From positions 1-23,132 of IMG/VR virus record IMGVR_UViG_3300042881_004520: a stretch of 23,132 nucleotides of DNA, one strand, 5' to 3'. The stretch comes from a virus. Of this stretch, positions 1 through 8,658 are shown one piece after another (position 1 is the first letter of the stretch; each line of letters begins with the position of its first letter). The position numbers and the translations under genes are program-made. A model generated the notes under the pieces. It searched no databases. It was given only the letters and a program-made list of their open reading frames with translations, and was not told the origin of the DNA.

Positions 1-265
1 CCATCATAATGAGGATGCCCAGACCCTTACCACGCTTTTTAGGCATCGGAGCTTCCTCTTCGGAATCGTAGGACTCCTCTTCGTCCATACCCTCCTCAGA
101 GTCCATAGCCATCTCGTCCTGCTCGACTTCCTCAACCGAAGCGACGATCTCGGAATCAGTCTTGGAAGTGATCGTTATGGTGGCGCAGATCTCCATCTTT
201 TCGCCAACCTCGAGAGCATCGATTGCGCTGTCGAGACCATCACGCTGCAGTTTGATTTCGTTCAT
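1..265 (-). CDS. Acidic phage protein, 5' part only (runs off the left edge)
   Basis: Reading the complement from an ATG at 263-265 gives 88 open codons to the window edge. The protein begins MNEIKLQRDGLDSAIDALEV, then a beta-rich stretch with ICATITITSKT, then a highly acidic tract (about residues 44-72, mostly E and D) followed by a basic patch PKKRGKG near residues 75-81. I do not recognise a function. Small acidic proteins with a C-terminal basic patch are common beside phage head genes. The start lies only 15 bases from the terminase start on the other strand, so the two genes are divergent and any promoters must overlap the coding ends. The C-terminus is missing because of the window edge. 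Confidence 0.75.
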   Translation of the reverse strand, partial: MNEIKLQRDGLDSAIDALEVGEKMEICATITITSKTDSEIVASVEEVEQDEMAMDSEEGMDEEESYDSEEEAPMPKKRGKGLGILIMM

Positions 266-280
266 TTGGTGCAACTTTGA

Positions 281-1804
281 ATGGAGTCATCCCCGCCTTT
301 AAGTGCATTGTCCACGCAAAGTCGTAGCTCCTGCATGCAAGACTCCAGCGGGCGGTGGTTGCCGAATCTGTTCCCAAAGGGGTTCGAGGTCTTCAACAAC
401 TACAGCCGATATTTGATGGTGGACGGTCCACGTAAGGCGGGTAAATCGCTCGCTATTGCCAATCGGGCCGCAAGACACCTGTTCGAGAACAACAACGCCA
501 TTGTTGGGGTCATCACCAAGACCCTCAAAAATGGTAAGGTTGGTGTCTGGAGTGACATAACCAGAACGGTCCTTCCGGAATGGATCGATGCTGGGTTTGG
601 GATGAAATGGATCAAGGAGCCAACGATGGACGTCGCCACCAAGATGTCATTCGCAAGGGTGCGCAACGCATTCGGTGGAACCTCTGAGATTCAGCTGCAC
701 TCTCTTGAGAACGTTGGCGAGGCTGAGCAGAAGTTCAAGGGGACGCGTTTCTCAATGGTCTGGATCTCTGAGGCGGACCAGTTCGAGGAGCGGATTGTGT
801 TTGATTCCCTATCCGACCAGCTTCGCGTGGTTGGAATCCCGTACGAGAACCATCAGCTGATCGTCGACCTGAACCCTCCAGAGCTTGGCGTGAACCATTG
901 GCTGGCTGGCGTGTGGTTCCCGAAGATGGCGGATGGAGAAAACAGGGACGACTCTTACGGTCGAATCCAGTTCACGATCGACGACAACATCTTCCTAGAC
1001 CCACGCGAGAAGAAGGACCTCATCTCCAAGTACAGCTACGACAAGCAGCTGTTTGCCCGCTACGTCAGGGGCGAATGGGTTGCAGATGTATCAGACACAT
1101 ATTTCTCAGACGTCTTCGTAGAGTCCACTCATGTGGTTGGTACCGCCACGTCGGCCACCGAAGACGAATGGGATGTGATTGTTCCGAACAGAAACTGCAT
1201 CGAGCTGTACACAGGATGGGACCTTGGTGACGTCAACCACGCCTGCTGCATCGCATGTAAGCGCGAGGACGAGAATGGAAACAGCGTCTTCGACATCTTG
1301 GACGAGGTAGTCGTCATCGACCGGAAGCTCAGCATCGCCGACTTCACCTATGCGGTCATCGAGCGGATGGAGAAGTGGGAGGAGTTCATCAAGCGCGAGT
1401 ACGGCCACGAACGGATCATGTGGCGTCACTGGTCCGACAATAGCGCTTGGCGTTATAGGGCGGCATCAGATGTCTACGACGAGCTGGTGGTGAGGCAGGT
1501 CAGCCAAGGCAAGATCGTGCTGAATGCGGTCACAAAGGGATCTGGATCAGTGAAGCAGCGCATCAGTCTGATGAAGAAGCTGCTTTTCAGTAGGCGAATC
1601 TACTTCTCAGCCCAGCTGTCCAATACCATCAAGATGGTGAAGGAGCTGAAGCCAGGACCTAACAAGGCCGAGCCGATACGTGATGGCGACAAGAACAAGC
1701 ACATCTTCGATGCCGTCACCTACATGCTAATCTCAGAGACGCCAATGGACATCGAGCGCCGATTCGCGCCAACAGTGAAGCCGACAGTTGTGTTCACGCA
1801 GTGA
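281..1804 (+). CDS. terL: Terminase large subunit (DNA-packaging ATPase/nuclease)
   Basis: 507 aa, normal length for TerL, the motor that pumps and cuts phage DNA at the portal. The N-terminal ATPase shows Walker A GPRKAGKS (residues 49-56) and a hydrophobic Walker B strand ending in WISEAD (about 161-166). QLIVDLNPPE near 192-201 fits the following ATPase motif. The linker has VRGEWVADVSDTYF (about 262-275), as in Terminase_6-type proteins. The C-terminal RNase H-like nuclease shows GWDLGD (D314), a second acidic position at WSDN (D386) and the terminal FDAVTYMLI motif. No Shine-Dalgarno is visible before the ATG at 281; an in-frame ATG at 335 is an alternative that would still keep all motifs. 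No small terminase subunit is recognised next to it. Confidence 0.93.
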   Translation: MESSPPLSALSTQSRSSCMQDSSGRWLPNLFPKGFEVFNNYSRYLMVDGPRKAGKSLAIANRAARHLFENNNAIVGVITKTLKNGKVGVWSDITRTVLPEWIDAGFGMKWIKEPTMDVATKMSFARVRNAFGGTSEIQLHSLENVGEAEQKFKGTRFSMVWISEADQFEERIVFDSLSDQLRVVGIPYENHQLIVDLNPPELGVNHWLAGVWFPKMADGENRDDSYGRIQFTIDDNIFLDPREKKDLISKYSYDKQLFARYVRGEWVADVSDTYFSDVFVESTHVVGTATSATEDEWDVIVPNRNCIELYTGWDLGDVNHACCIACKREDENGNSVFDILDEVVVIDRKLSIADFTYAVIERMEKWEEFIKREYGHERIMWRHWSDNSAWRYRAASDVYDELVVRQVSQGKIVLNAVTKGSGSVKQRISLMKKLLFSRRIYFSAQLSNTIKMVKELKPGPNKAEPIRDGDKNKHIFDAVTYMLISETPMDIERRFAPTVKPTVVFTQ

Positions 1805-3024
1805 TGATGAAGCTGACCTACTCTGAGGAAAAAGACGTTGAGCTGTGGGTGCTATCTGGAGCTGCGTGGTCGGTTCCAATGCGGCTCAGGCATTGCGTCC
1901 TTGATGGCAAAGAGATGGCTCACGTCGTCCCTGCGGTTCCAATAGGGTTCGCGCAATATGGCGTCGTTGAGCCGAAGCTGAGGTTTCACAATGGGACTCC
2001 ACTCCGAAGCGGTTGGCTTCTGGAGTTGTCCGACTTCACAGCTGCCTCAACAAAGGCCGCAGGAATCACTCCTGAGTTCTACTACAAGTGGAATGGTGAG
2101 CTCTGCGAGAAGCCTAATGCTCCAGAGTCAGAGACAGTTGATTGGTCCAAGAAGAAGAGGCTCGATGTTCAGAACGAGTTCATCGATCTGGTTGCGGACC
2201 GATCTGGTCTGGATCGCTCCAATCTCACGCTCTGCTGGATGGCAATCAGCCAATGTATGGCGGACTGGCTGCTGTCCGGAAGGATGATCGACTTCGGACT
2301 ATTCCGGCTGCAGGCCTTCCCCTATCGACGAAACTGGAAGGAGGTGCTTCTGGCGCGCTACCCGCAGCTCAAGAAGATCTGCTTCGTGAAGGATCGAAAA
2401 CGGCTGATGTCTCTAGCCTTCACAGCTGCCTCCAGAATGATCCGAAGCTCTGAGTTGACTGAGTATCGGTCACGAATGAACAGGGCTCTGTTCGGATGGA
2501 CGATCGAGGTCATTCACGACTCAAGCTGGGAAAATGCTGCGGCCGAAGCAGAACATGAGTGTGCGGCATCGCTAGGTCCGATAGCGTACCTGAAGCGTTG
2601 GGCAACCAAGATCAGTCATCTTGAAGAACAGATCTACGACGTCATACGTGAGTATGCTGCGAAAGAGAATACATCGTGCTGTCGCCTATACTGGCGTCGC
2701 AACCAAGGCGGGGCTCGCTTTGCTCAGGGCGCTCCCACTCTCATCAGCTATAGAGCGTCTTTGGATGGCGATGGGGTTGGCGACCAGAGCGTTGACGATC
2801 TCCTTGGGGTCGAGGACACCAGCGCCTATCTGGAAGAAGCGGCTGCGCGTCTGCTGGCGGTGTCCGATGCGGAGCCCGATGTGGACCTGCGGATACCTGG
2901 GGGAGACAATGATAGGGCCGAACGGGAAGCCGCAGACAGTGGGCTGCTGGTGCTACCTGCCATTGGCGGCAAAGCTGCCAGAGAAGATGTGCTGGATGGA
3001 CGCGATGGGAATCAGGGAGGGTAA
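1804..3024 (+). CDS. Hypothetical phage protein; reading frame probably broken near its 3' end
   Basis: Open frame of about 406 aa starting at the ATG that overlaps the terminase stop (TGATG; in-frame GTG at 1801 and ATG at 1807 are alternatives). I recognise no family. Residues about 115-270 are mostly helical with many W, R and L; an acidic stretch rich in DGDG, DDLL and EDTS follows at about 320-365. The last 40 codons in this frame look unlike the rest. From about 2900 the +1 frame (ending 3034) has G/C-ending codons like its neighbours, more typical residues (PNGKPQTVGCWCYLPLAAK) and a stop that overlaps the next ATG as ATGA. A G5 run at 2899-2903 is the likely junction. The true gene is therefore probably 1804-3034. 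Its place after terL suggests a packaging or virion role, by inference only. Confidence 0.7.
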   Translation: MMKLTYSEEKDVELWVLSGAAWSVPMRLRHCVLDGKEMAHVVPAVPIGFAQYGVVEPKLRFHNGTPLRSGWLLELSDFTAASTKAAGITPEFYYKWNGELCEKPNAPESETVDWSKKKRLDVQNEFIDLVADRSGLDRSNLTLCWMAISQCMADWLLSGRMIDFGLFRLQAFPYRRNWKEVLLARYPQLKKICFVKDRKRLMSLAFTAASRMIRSSELTEYRSRMNRALFGWTIEVIHDSSWENAAAEAEHECAASLGPIAYLKRWATKISHLEEQIYDVIREYAAKENTSCCRLYWRRNQGGARFAQGAPTLISYRASLDGDGVGDQSVDDLLGVEDTSAYLEEAAARLLAVSDAEPDVDLRIPGGDNDRAEREAADSGLLVLPAIGGKAAREDVLDGRDGNQGG

Positions 3025-3030
3025 TTGGCC

Positions 3031-3552
3031 ATGAACGCACCGATCCCGATCGAACAAAACGTCCACACTTCTTCGGAAGTGCCTATGACTCGTAACAAGC
3101 CAACCATCTCTGTTGCCGCAGCAGAGAAGGCGGCGAAGGAGGCTGGGTTCGGAATCATCGACGCGAAGCAGCTCAAGCATGCTGGACTCTTTGGAGAATT
3201 CGTCGCGCAGGTGGGTGCCATCCAGATCGGAAGGTCGAGACTGGCGATGAACATCGCTAGGGCCGATAGGGCGATGGAGTTCTGCGAGCGCGCAGCAGAA
3301 TCCTCCACAGACCCAGAGGTGATGATGGGCCTGATGAAGATCAACGCCGACCTCATCGGGAAGAGCAACAATGCCGCAGAACTGCTCATCAAGAGCGCCC
3401 AGACCGCAGCTGAGACAGCCAAGACTGAGGCTATGGTGCTTCCTGGATTCGCTCCACGAGCATCTGTTGGCGTTACTCAGGTGAATGTGAATGTGAACGG
3501 GCCTGTCAGTGAGGCCGAAATCAAGGAGGTATCAGATGATCAAGGGAGTTAA
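3031..3552 (+). CDS. Hypothetical phage protein, helical, Ala-rich
   Basis: 173 aa from the ATG at 3031, which has GGGAGG at 3015-3020 upstream; a TTG six bases earlier is less likely. The centre (about residues 30-135) is strongly helical and Ala-rich, with AAEKAAKEAGFG, a run of IARADRAMEF and AQTAAETAKTEA. The C-terminus turns into a beta-like VTQVNVNVNGPVSE tail. No catalytic motif is visible. It sits between the gene after terminase and two small basic proteins. A small-terminase or scaffold-like role could be imagined from helix content, but nothing in the sequence proves it. It overlaps the following gene by 17 bases. Confidence 0.75.
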   Translation: MNAPIPIEQNVHTSSEVPMTRNKPTISVAAAEKAAKEAGFGIIDAKQLKHAGLFGEFVAQVGAIQIGRSRLAMNIARADRAMEFCERAAESSTDPEVMMGLMKINADLIGKSNNAAELLIKSAQTAAETAKTEAMVLPGFAPRASVGVTQVNVNVNGPVSEAEIKEVSDDQGS

Positions 3553-3847
3553 ACGCCTGCCTAGCGGCGGGATCACATATCGAGGCGAGAAGTTTCCTGG
3601 CTTCAACAAGCCCAAGCAGGCTCCTGCTGGGTCGAAGGCCAAGATGCGTGTGCTCGCCAAGAAGGGCAACAAGGTGAAGGTCGTGAACTTTGGGCTTCGT
3701 GGTTACAGCGACTTCACCAAGCACAAGAACCCTAAGCGCAGGGCCAACTACCTCGCTCGCAGCGGAGGCATCAGGAACAAGCAGGGCCAGCTGACGAAGG
3801 ATGACAAGTTCTCAGCCAACTACTGGGCAAGGACGCGTTTATGGTAA
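3536..3847 (+). CDS. Small basic phage protein (DUF5754-like)
   Basis: 103 aa, very basic. The start at 3536 is set by a near-perfect Shine-Dalgarno AAGGAGG at 3523-3529, six bases upstream and inside the end of the previous gene. The pattern KVKVVNFGLRGYSDFTKHKN followed by RRANYLARSGG and a terminal ANYWARTRLW matches a widespread family of small viral proteins found in marine phages and large viruses (KKVxFG..G..DYT.HKD..RR..YL.R); I associate it with DUF5754 from memory. Function in that family is not established to my knowledge. The lysine content and position among structural genes would suit a virion or DNA-associated protein. Confidence 0.8.
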   Translation: MIKGVKRLPSGGITYRGEKFPGFNKPKQAPAGSKAKMRVLAKKGNKVKVVNFGLRGYSDFTKHKNPKRRANYLARSGGIRNKQGQLTKDDKFSANYWARTRLW

Positions 3848-4245
3848 GCACCGCAACGAAGACCAAACCAGCTCTCTGGAGCCGCATTGTCCGAGAGGTT
3901 ACAGCATCATCTAAGGGTGGTCGTTCCGGCCAGTGGAGTGCCCGCAAAGCCCAGCTTGCTGTTGCCCGCTACAAGAAGGCTGGTGGCGGATACAAAGGCT
4001 CCAAGAGCTCATCCAATAGTCTGGCAAAGTGGACTCGCGAGGACTGGGGCACCAAGAGCGGCAAGAACTCTGTGGTCGGCAAAGGCGCTACAGGAGAACG
4101 CTATCTGCCTCGTCGAGCGCGGGAGGCTTTGTCGTCTTCGGAATACTCCGCAACAAGTGCGGCGAAAAGGTCTGCTATTCGACGCGGGAAGCAGTTCTCT
4201 GCTCAGCCAAGTCGGATCGCAAAGAAGACATCTGAGTATAGGTAG
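3841..4245 (+). CDS. Small basic phage protein (DUF5872-like)
   Basis: 134 aa, rich in K, R, S and G. The ATG at 3841 overlaps the end of the previous gene by seven bases. Recognisable motifs are SKGGRSGQWSARKAQLAVAR (about residues 23-42), then YKKAGGGYKG, LAKWTREDWGTKSGK and GERYLPRRAREAL. This pattern belongs to a conserved family of small virus proteins that I recall as DUF5872; members often sit next to the DUF5754-type protein, as here. Function is unknown. The pair may be co-packaged or structural. The gene ends exactly where a 16-bp perfect palindrome begins. Confidence 0.8.
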   Translation: MVSTATKTKPALWSRIVREVTASSKGGRSGQWSARKAQLAVARYKKAGGGYKGSKSSSNSLAKWTREDWGTKSGKNSVVGKGATGERYLPRRAREALSSSEYSATSAAKRSAIRRGKQFSAQPSRIAKKTSEYR

Positions 4246-4259
4246 GAGTCGCGACTCCT
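4244..4259. promoter_or_regulatory. 16-bp perfect palindrome after a stop codon
   Basis: AGGAGTCGCGACTCCT begins inside the TAG stop of the preceding gene. As RNA it could form a 6-bp stem with a CGCG tetraloop. There is no following T-run, so it is not a standard terminator. It separates the small basic protein genes from the virion surface block and could be an operator or a processing hairpin. Confidence 0.45.
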
Positions 4260-4296
4260 CATCGACAGCCAGTAAACCTCGGTCTAAACGACGCTC

Positions 4297-4743
4297 ATGC
4301 CTGCTACCGTAACACTTTACAATAATGCGCTGAAGGAAATGGCGCAGGGTACTCTCCAGTTCGGCACGACGCCGATCAAGATGCTTCTGGCTGGAACCAC
4401 GTCCACCTACGTTGTCAGCAAATCGCACACCACTCGATCCAACTTCATTTCTGGAGGTGGCGCTGAGCCGATCGGAGCCGGTTACACTGAGTTCGGAAAA
4501 GTGGTACCTCTCAATGGAAGCAGCGTCACTGTAGACAACGCCACAAACTCTGTGAGCATAACCATTCCAAACACAGAGTGGACGTCTTCGACCATCTCTG
4601 CGAAGGGGGCGCTTCTCTACACGAATACTGGAAGCGCAGCAGCTGACAAGCTCATCGCCTACTGCAACTTCGACGCCACGATTTCCTCAAGCGCTTCCAC
4701 GCTTTCTGTGACCTTCTCAACTCCGATCAAGCTGCAGAACTAA
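4297..4743 (+). CDS. Phage virion structural protein (small surface/decoration type)
   Basis: 148 aa, beta-rich and low in charge. It starts MPATVTLYNNALKEMAQGTL, continues with a conserved-looking GAGYTEFGKVVPLNG (about residues 61-75), then TVDNATNSVSITIPNTEWTSS and a segment LIAYCNFDATISSS ending STPIKLQN. This layout (TLYN..., GYT.GG..., W..ST..A.GAV.Y..., LIAY.DF...) is that of a common phage structural protein family located just before tail fibres. It most likely decorates the virion. No Shine-Dalgarno is visible; the leader is AAACGACGCTC. It is two bases from the fibre gene. Confidence 0.75.
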   Translation: MPATVTLYNNALKEMAQGTLQFGTTPIKMLLAGTTSTYVVSKSHTTRSNFISGGGAEPIGAGYTEFGKVVPLNGSSVTVDNATNSVSITIPNTEWTSSTISAKGALLYTNTGSAAADKLIAYCNFDATISSSASTLSVTFSTPIKLQN

Positions 4744-4744
4744 C

Positions 4745-7700
4745 ATGCCACTCACGCTCGTTAATGTTGGTGCAGCAGCGAACGACAATACGGGTGATTC
4801 GCTGCGGAACGCATTCATCAAGGTAAACAACAACTGTACCTACCTAGATGAAAAGGCTCCCAATGCACATACCCATCCGCTGTCCCAACTGACGCAGAGC
4901 GGAGCTGCCGCTGGTCAGGTTGCTACGTGGAGCGGTACCGCTTGGGTTCCGACCACGCCATCCACAGGGAATGTCGGAACCGTCACCTCTGTCGGGCTGA
5001 CGCTTCCCAACATCTTCAACGTTGCGAACTCTCCAGTCACTGGCGCTGGAACGATCGCTGCGACATTCACGACGCAGACTGCTGGAACCGTTCTTGCCGC
5101 TCCCGCGACGAACAATGCCGCTCCGTCATTTCGAGCTCTTGTCGCAACCGACATCCCTGCGCTGAACTATGAGGCTGCTGGCGCTGTTGCTACGCATGCT
5201 GCTCTGACCGATACGGCTCATGGAATGAGCGTGTACGGTGCGGACTTCGTCACGTCTGCCACCGCCTCTGCTGCTCGAACCAAGCTCTCTCTTGGAACGT
5301 CCGCTACGCTGAATGTTCCGGCTACCGGAGATGCCACTACCTCTCAGGTTGTTCTCGGAACAGACACTCGCCTGACGAACGCTCGGACTCCAACAGCGCA
5401 CGTTCATGCTGCTTCGGATGTCACCAGTGGCATCTTCGACATCGGTCGCATTCCGACTGGCTCTTCTGGATCCACTGTCTGCATCGGAAACGACGCACGC
5501 CTGTCTGACGCCAGAACTCCGCTTTCCCACACTCATGGGAACATCACGAATGTCGGAGCTATCGGATCGACCGCGAACCTCCCTCTGATCACAACCACGT
5601 CTGGTGTGATCACGACTGGAGCGTTTGGCTCTACCGCCAATACGTTCTGCCAAGGCAACGACAGCAGGCTTTCCGATGCGCGTACCCCTCTGGCGCACAC
5701 GCACGCTCTGAGCGACCTCACGCAAAGCGGTGCAACAAACGGGCAGGTTGTCAGCTGGAACGGATCAGCTTGGGCTCCCGCAAACGTTGCGGCTTCTCAG
5801 AACACGTTCTCTACGTTCGCTGTTTCTGGACAATCCAGCGTTGTTGCGGACAGCACCTCCGACACGCTGACTCTGGTTGCTGGAACGAACGTCACGATCA
5901 CCACAGACGCAACGACCGACACGATCACGATCTCAGCATCTGGTGGAAGCGGTGGTGGAGGTAATGTTTCTGGGCCGCCATCTGGAATCACAGATATGGC
6001 TCTGGTCCGATGGGATCAGGTAAACACGCAGATCCAAAACAGCAGCGTCATTCTCTCTGACACTCAGGAGATGAGCGGGCTGAAGAGCCTCACGTTCGAC
6101 ACCACTGGTGCAACTGTTGGAATTGCAAAGCTAACTTGGGATCCCAACAACAAGACACTCGATCTTGGTATTGGCTCTGGGACTGTCAACGCGTTGCTTG
6201 GTATTGATAGTCATGTTCTCGGAAGGAACAACACCGCTTCTCAGATCAATAGAGGTCAGGTCGTTTATGTCAGCGGTGCGCTAACAGGAAATTTGACTGT
6301 TGCTTTGGCGCTTGGTGACACAGATGCCAACACAGCCAAGACGATTGGCATCGCTGCCGAGAACATCGCTGTAAACGGGACCGGAATGATCATTACCAGC
6401 GGATTGCTGCGTAATCTCAACACCGGATCTTTTTCAGACGGCCAACTCCTCTACGTCAGTGCCACAACAGCTGGAGCGCTCACAAACACTATCCCAGCTG
6501 CGCCGAATCACGCGGTCAGGGTTGGGTATGTCGTAAGCGCGCATAACAGCAATGGAATCATCTACGTCGCCGTCAATAACGGCTACGAGCTGAACGAGCT
6601 GCACGACGTCAACTATCCGACCACTCCTGCGACCAACGACTTCTTGGTCTACGTCACCAATCGCTGGGAGAATCAGACCGCAGCTACTGCTCGCACTTCG
6701 ATGGGGCTTGGCGCTCTTGCGACCGTCACGCCAGCTTCTGGAGTTGCCACGTTCCTGACGACTCCAACGAGCGCTAATCTGGCTTCCGCTGTCACTGATG
6801 AGACTGGATCCGGATCTCTGGTGTTTGGAACAGCACCCACCATCGACAGCCTCACGCTCACCGGTCAGACGATAAATGCCGCAGGCACTGCCGCCGCTCC
6901 TTCGATCAGCTTCAGTGGGGATACGGATACGGGGATATGGAATAGTGCAGCTAATCAACTAACCATTGCGACAGGTGGAAGCTCAAGGGTATCGGTAAAT
7001 AATAGCCAATTACTAATCAATGCAGTTGGAAGTGCTGCGTTGCCTGCGTTTGCAAACGCCAGCAATAGCTCCACCGGCCTCTGGTTCCCCACCACCTCCA
7101 CCCTCGGCTTCAGCACTGGCGGCGCAGAGGCCATGCGGATTGATTCAGCGCAGAGGTTGTTGGTGGGTGGGAGTGCAACTCCGACACTTCCAGATGGCGC
7201 TGGAGTTGTATTTACACCAAAAACGATTGTCCAAGCCAGTTCCGGCATCGTCGGACTTTCGGTAGCGGTACAAGATGGCACTCGGAATCGTCGTATTGGT
7301 CTTTTCGTAGATGACACAAATGGAATCCAAGGAATTTCTTCTAATTATTCCACATCGCAAATTCCATTTGTAATTAGAGATGTGGCTGCGGAGAGGTTGA
7401 GGATCACCACCGACGGCCTAGTCCAGATCGCTGCGGCTGGTACGGCGGCACTTCCGGCGATCACGTTTGGTGGGGATACGGATACGGGGTTGTATAATGC
7501 TGGAGCCAACTTCTTGGCATTTTCAACAGGAGGTGTGTTCAGATTTGGAATCACTTCAGCTGGAAGAGTTCAAATATCTAATGCTGGAAGTGCTGCAATA
7601 CCATCGTTGGTAAACAATGTTTATTCAGATACGGGTTTTTGGTGGCCCGCCGCTTCCACTTTCGCTTTTTCTACCGGAGGAACCGAACGCCTCCGCCTAG

Positions 7701-8635
7701 ACTCCACCGGAAACGTCATCGTCAACACCGCTGCGGTCGCCACGACAGCCACTGACGGTTTCCTCTACGTCGCTGGTTGCGCTGGTACGCCTACCGGAGT
7801 TCCGACCGCTTATACGGGTCGCGTGCCCATCGTGGTCGATACCACCAACAACCTGTTCCAATTCTACAGCAGTGGCGCTTGGAGAACCGCTCTCAGCTCA
7901 GTAAGCCTGACCAGCAACGTTACTGGCATATTGCCTGTAGCAAATGGTGGAACCGGCCAAGCCACTGTTACAGCAGCATTCAATGTGCTGGCTCCTGGAA
8001 CCACAAAGGGCGACATTATCGTCCACGATGGAACCAACGAGGTTCGGCTTGCTGTAGGAGCGACAAACGGCCACGTCCTGACAATCGATTCTGCCACAGC
8101 AACAGGGCTCAAGTGGGCTGCCGCTTCTGGAGGTGGTGGTGGCGGTGGGTCCACAAACCTCTGGATTCCTGCTGCTCAATGGATTCCTAGGACGACCGGA
8201 GGCTGTGGCGTCAACTCTCTCGAAACCACAACAAACAGGGTCAACTACGACGTCCTAGAGTTCGATGCGGCTACCGCTGAGTACGCTCAGGTGGCCATCG
8301 TAATGCCCAGCAACTGGACCGCTGGAACGGTCACAGCGAAGTTCCACTGGACCGCTGCAAGTGGAACCGGAAACGTGATCTTCGGTTTGTCTGGTCGTGC
8401 GTACGCAGACAACTCCGCTCTCGATCAAGCGATGGGCACTGCACAGACAGCCACAGATGCGCTGCAGACCGCGAATGCTGAGCACATCAGTGCTGCCACA
8501 TCTGCCATCACTCTTGCTGGTTCTCCTGCCGCTGGCCAGATGGTGATCTTCGAGCTGTATCGCGATGCAGCGAATGGATCCGACACACTTGGAGTTGATG
8601 CTCGATTCCTTGGCGTTGAAATCACCTACACCTAA
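4745..8635 (+). CDS. Large modular tail fibre / receptor-binding protein
   Basis: 1296 aa, rich in T, S, A, G and N. The N-terminus has DNTGDSLRNAFIKVNNN (about residues 14-30), typical of phage fibres. Between about 25 and 335 there are repeats of the type GNDARLSDARTPLSHTHG and LTQSGATNGQVVSWNG. A Gly-rich break is near 400. Four modules of about 48 aa follow at about 712-993 (GSAALPAF..STGLW..STGG type), with an insert of about 90 aa between the second and third. Then LPVANGGTGQATVTAAFNVL and GTTKGDIIVHDGTN, a (G)7 linker near 1130, and a C-terminal beta domain (about 1140-1296) with W and DTLGVDARFLGVEITYT. That C-terminal domain recurs in marine phage fibres and is likely the trimer tip. 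The leader GAACTAAC has no Shine-Dalgarno. Confidence 0.9.
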   Translation: MPLTLVNVGAAANDNTGDSLRNAFIKVNNNCTYLDEKAPNAHTHPLSQLTQSGAAAGQVATWSGTAWVPTTPSTGNVGTVTSVGLTLPNIFNVANSPVTGAGTIAATFTTQTAGTVLAAPATNNAAPSFRALVATDIPALNYEAAGAVATHAALTDTAHGMSVYGADFVTSATASAARTKLSLGTSATLNVPATGDATTSQVVLGTDTRLTNARTPTAHVHAASDVTSGIFDIGRIPTGSSGSTVCIGNDARLSDARTPLSHTHGNITNVGAIGSTANLPLITTTSGVITTGAFGSTANTFCQGNDSRLSDARTPLAHTHALSDLTQSGATNGQVVSWNGSAWAPANVAASQNTFSTFAVSGQSSVVADSTSDTLTLVAGTNVTITTDATTDTITISASGGSGGGGNVSGPPSGITDMALVRWDQVNTQIQNSSVILSDTQEMSGLKSLTFDTTGATVGIAKLTWDPNNKTLDLGIGSGTVNALLGIDSHVLGRNNTASQINRGQVVYVSGALTGNLTVALALGDTDANTAKTIGIAAENIAVNGTGMIITSGLLRNLNTGSFSDGQLLYVSATTAGALTNTIPAAPNHAVRVGYVVSAHNSNGIIYVAVNNGYELNELHDVNYPTTPATNDFLVYVTNRWENQTAATARTSMGLGALATVTPASGVATFLTTPTSANLASAVTDETGSGSLVFGTAPTIDSLTLTGQTINAAGTAAAPSISFSGDTDTGIWNSAANQLTIATGGSSRVSVNNSQLLINAVGSAALPAFANASNSSTGLWFPTTSTLGFSTGGAEAMRIDSAQRLLVGGSATPTLPDGAGVVFTPKTIVQASSGIVGLSVAVQDGTRNRRIGLFVDDTNGIQGISSNYSTSQIPFVIRDVAAERLRITTDGLVQIAAAGTAALPAITFGGDTDTGLYNAGANFLAFSTGGVFRFGITSAGRVQISNAGSAAIPSLVNNVYSDTGFWWPAASTFAFSTGGTERLRLDSTGNVIVNTAAVATTATDGFLYVAGCAGTPTGVPTAYTGRVPIVVDTTNNLFQFYSSGAWRTALSSVSLTSNVTGILPVANGGTGQATVTAAFNVLAPGTTKGDIIVHDGTNEVRLAVGATNGHVLTIDSATATGLKWAAASGGGGGGGSTNLWIPAAQWIPRTTGGCGVNSLETTTNRVNYDVLEFDAATAEYAQVAIVMPSNWTAGTVTAKFHWTAASGTGNVIFGLSGRAYADNSALDQAMGTAQTATDALQTANAEHISAATSAITLAGSPAAGQMVIFELYRDAANGSDTLGVDARFLGVEITYT
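6881..7725 (+). repeat. Alternating A-B-A-B fibre modules with an exact 18-bp duplication
   Basis: Inside the fibre gene, four related modules of about 48 codons start near 6881, 7028, 7437 and 7586. Modules 1 and 3 share GDTDTG[IL][WY]N; modules 2 and 4 share STG/DTG + [LF]W[FW]P and FSTGG with ERLRLDS-like ends. GGGGATACGGATACGGGG occurs exactly at 6917-6934 and 7472-7489, 555 bp apart. Patches of AT-rich codons alternate with GC-rich ones here, as expected from duplication and recombination between fibre genes. Confidence 0.7.
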
Positions 8636-8658
8636 GTATATTCATAACCATACAAACA

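Noticed and set aside
2621-2895. +1 frame upstream of the proposed junction as a separate gene
   Set aside because: Before about 2895 it is Arg/Trp/Met-rich with poor codon use, while the main frame looks coding; only its last part seems real.
2744-3040. 98-codon open frame on the complement over the frame-break region
   Set aside because: His/Pro/Arg-rich composition typical of an antisense shadow; no Shine-Dalgarno.
5126-5725. 199-codon open frame on the complement inside the tail fibre
   Set aside because: Arg/Ser-rich shadow of the fibre repeats, with no family resemblance and no own start signal.
8625-8650. ACACCTA half-site at the end of the fibre gene
   Set aside because: No matching GGTGT arm, so it is not counted as a fifth operator.
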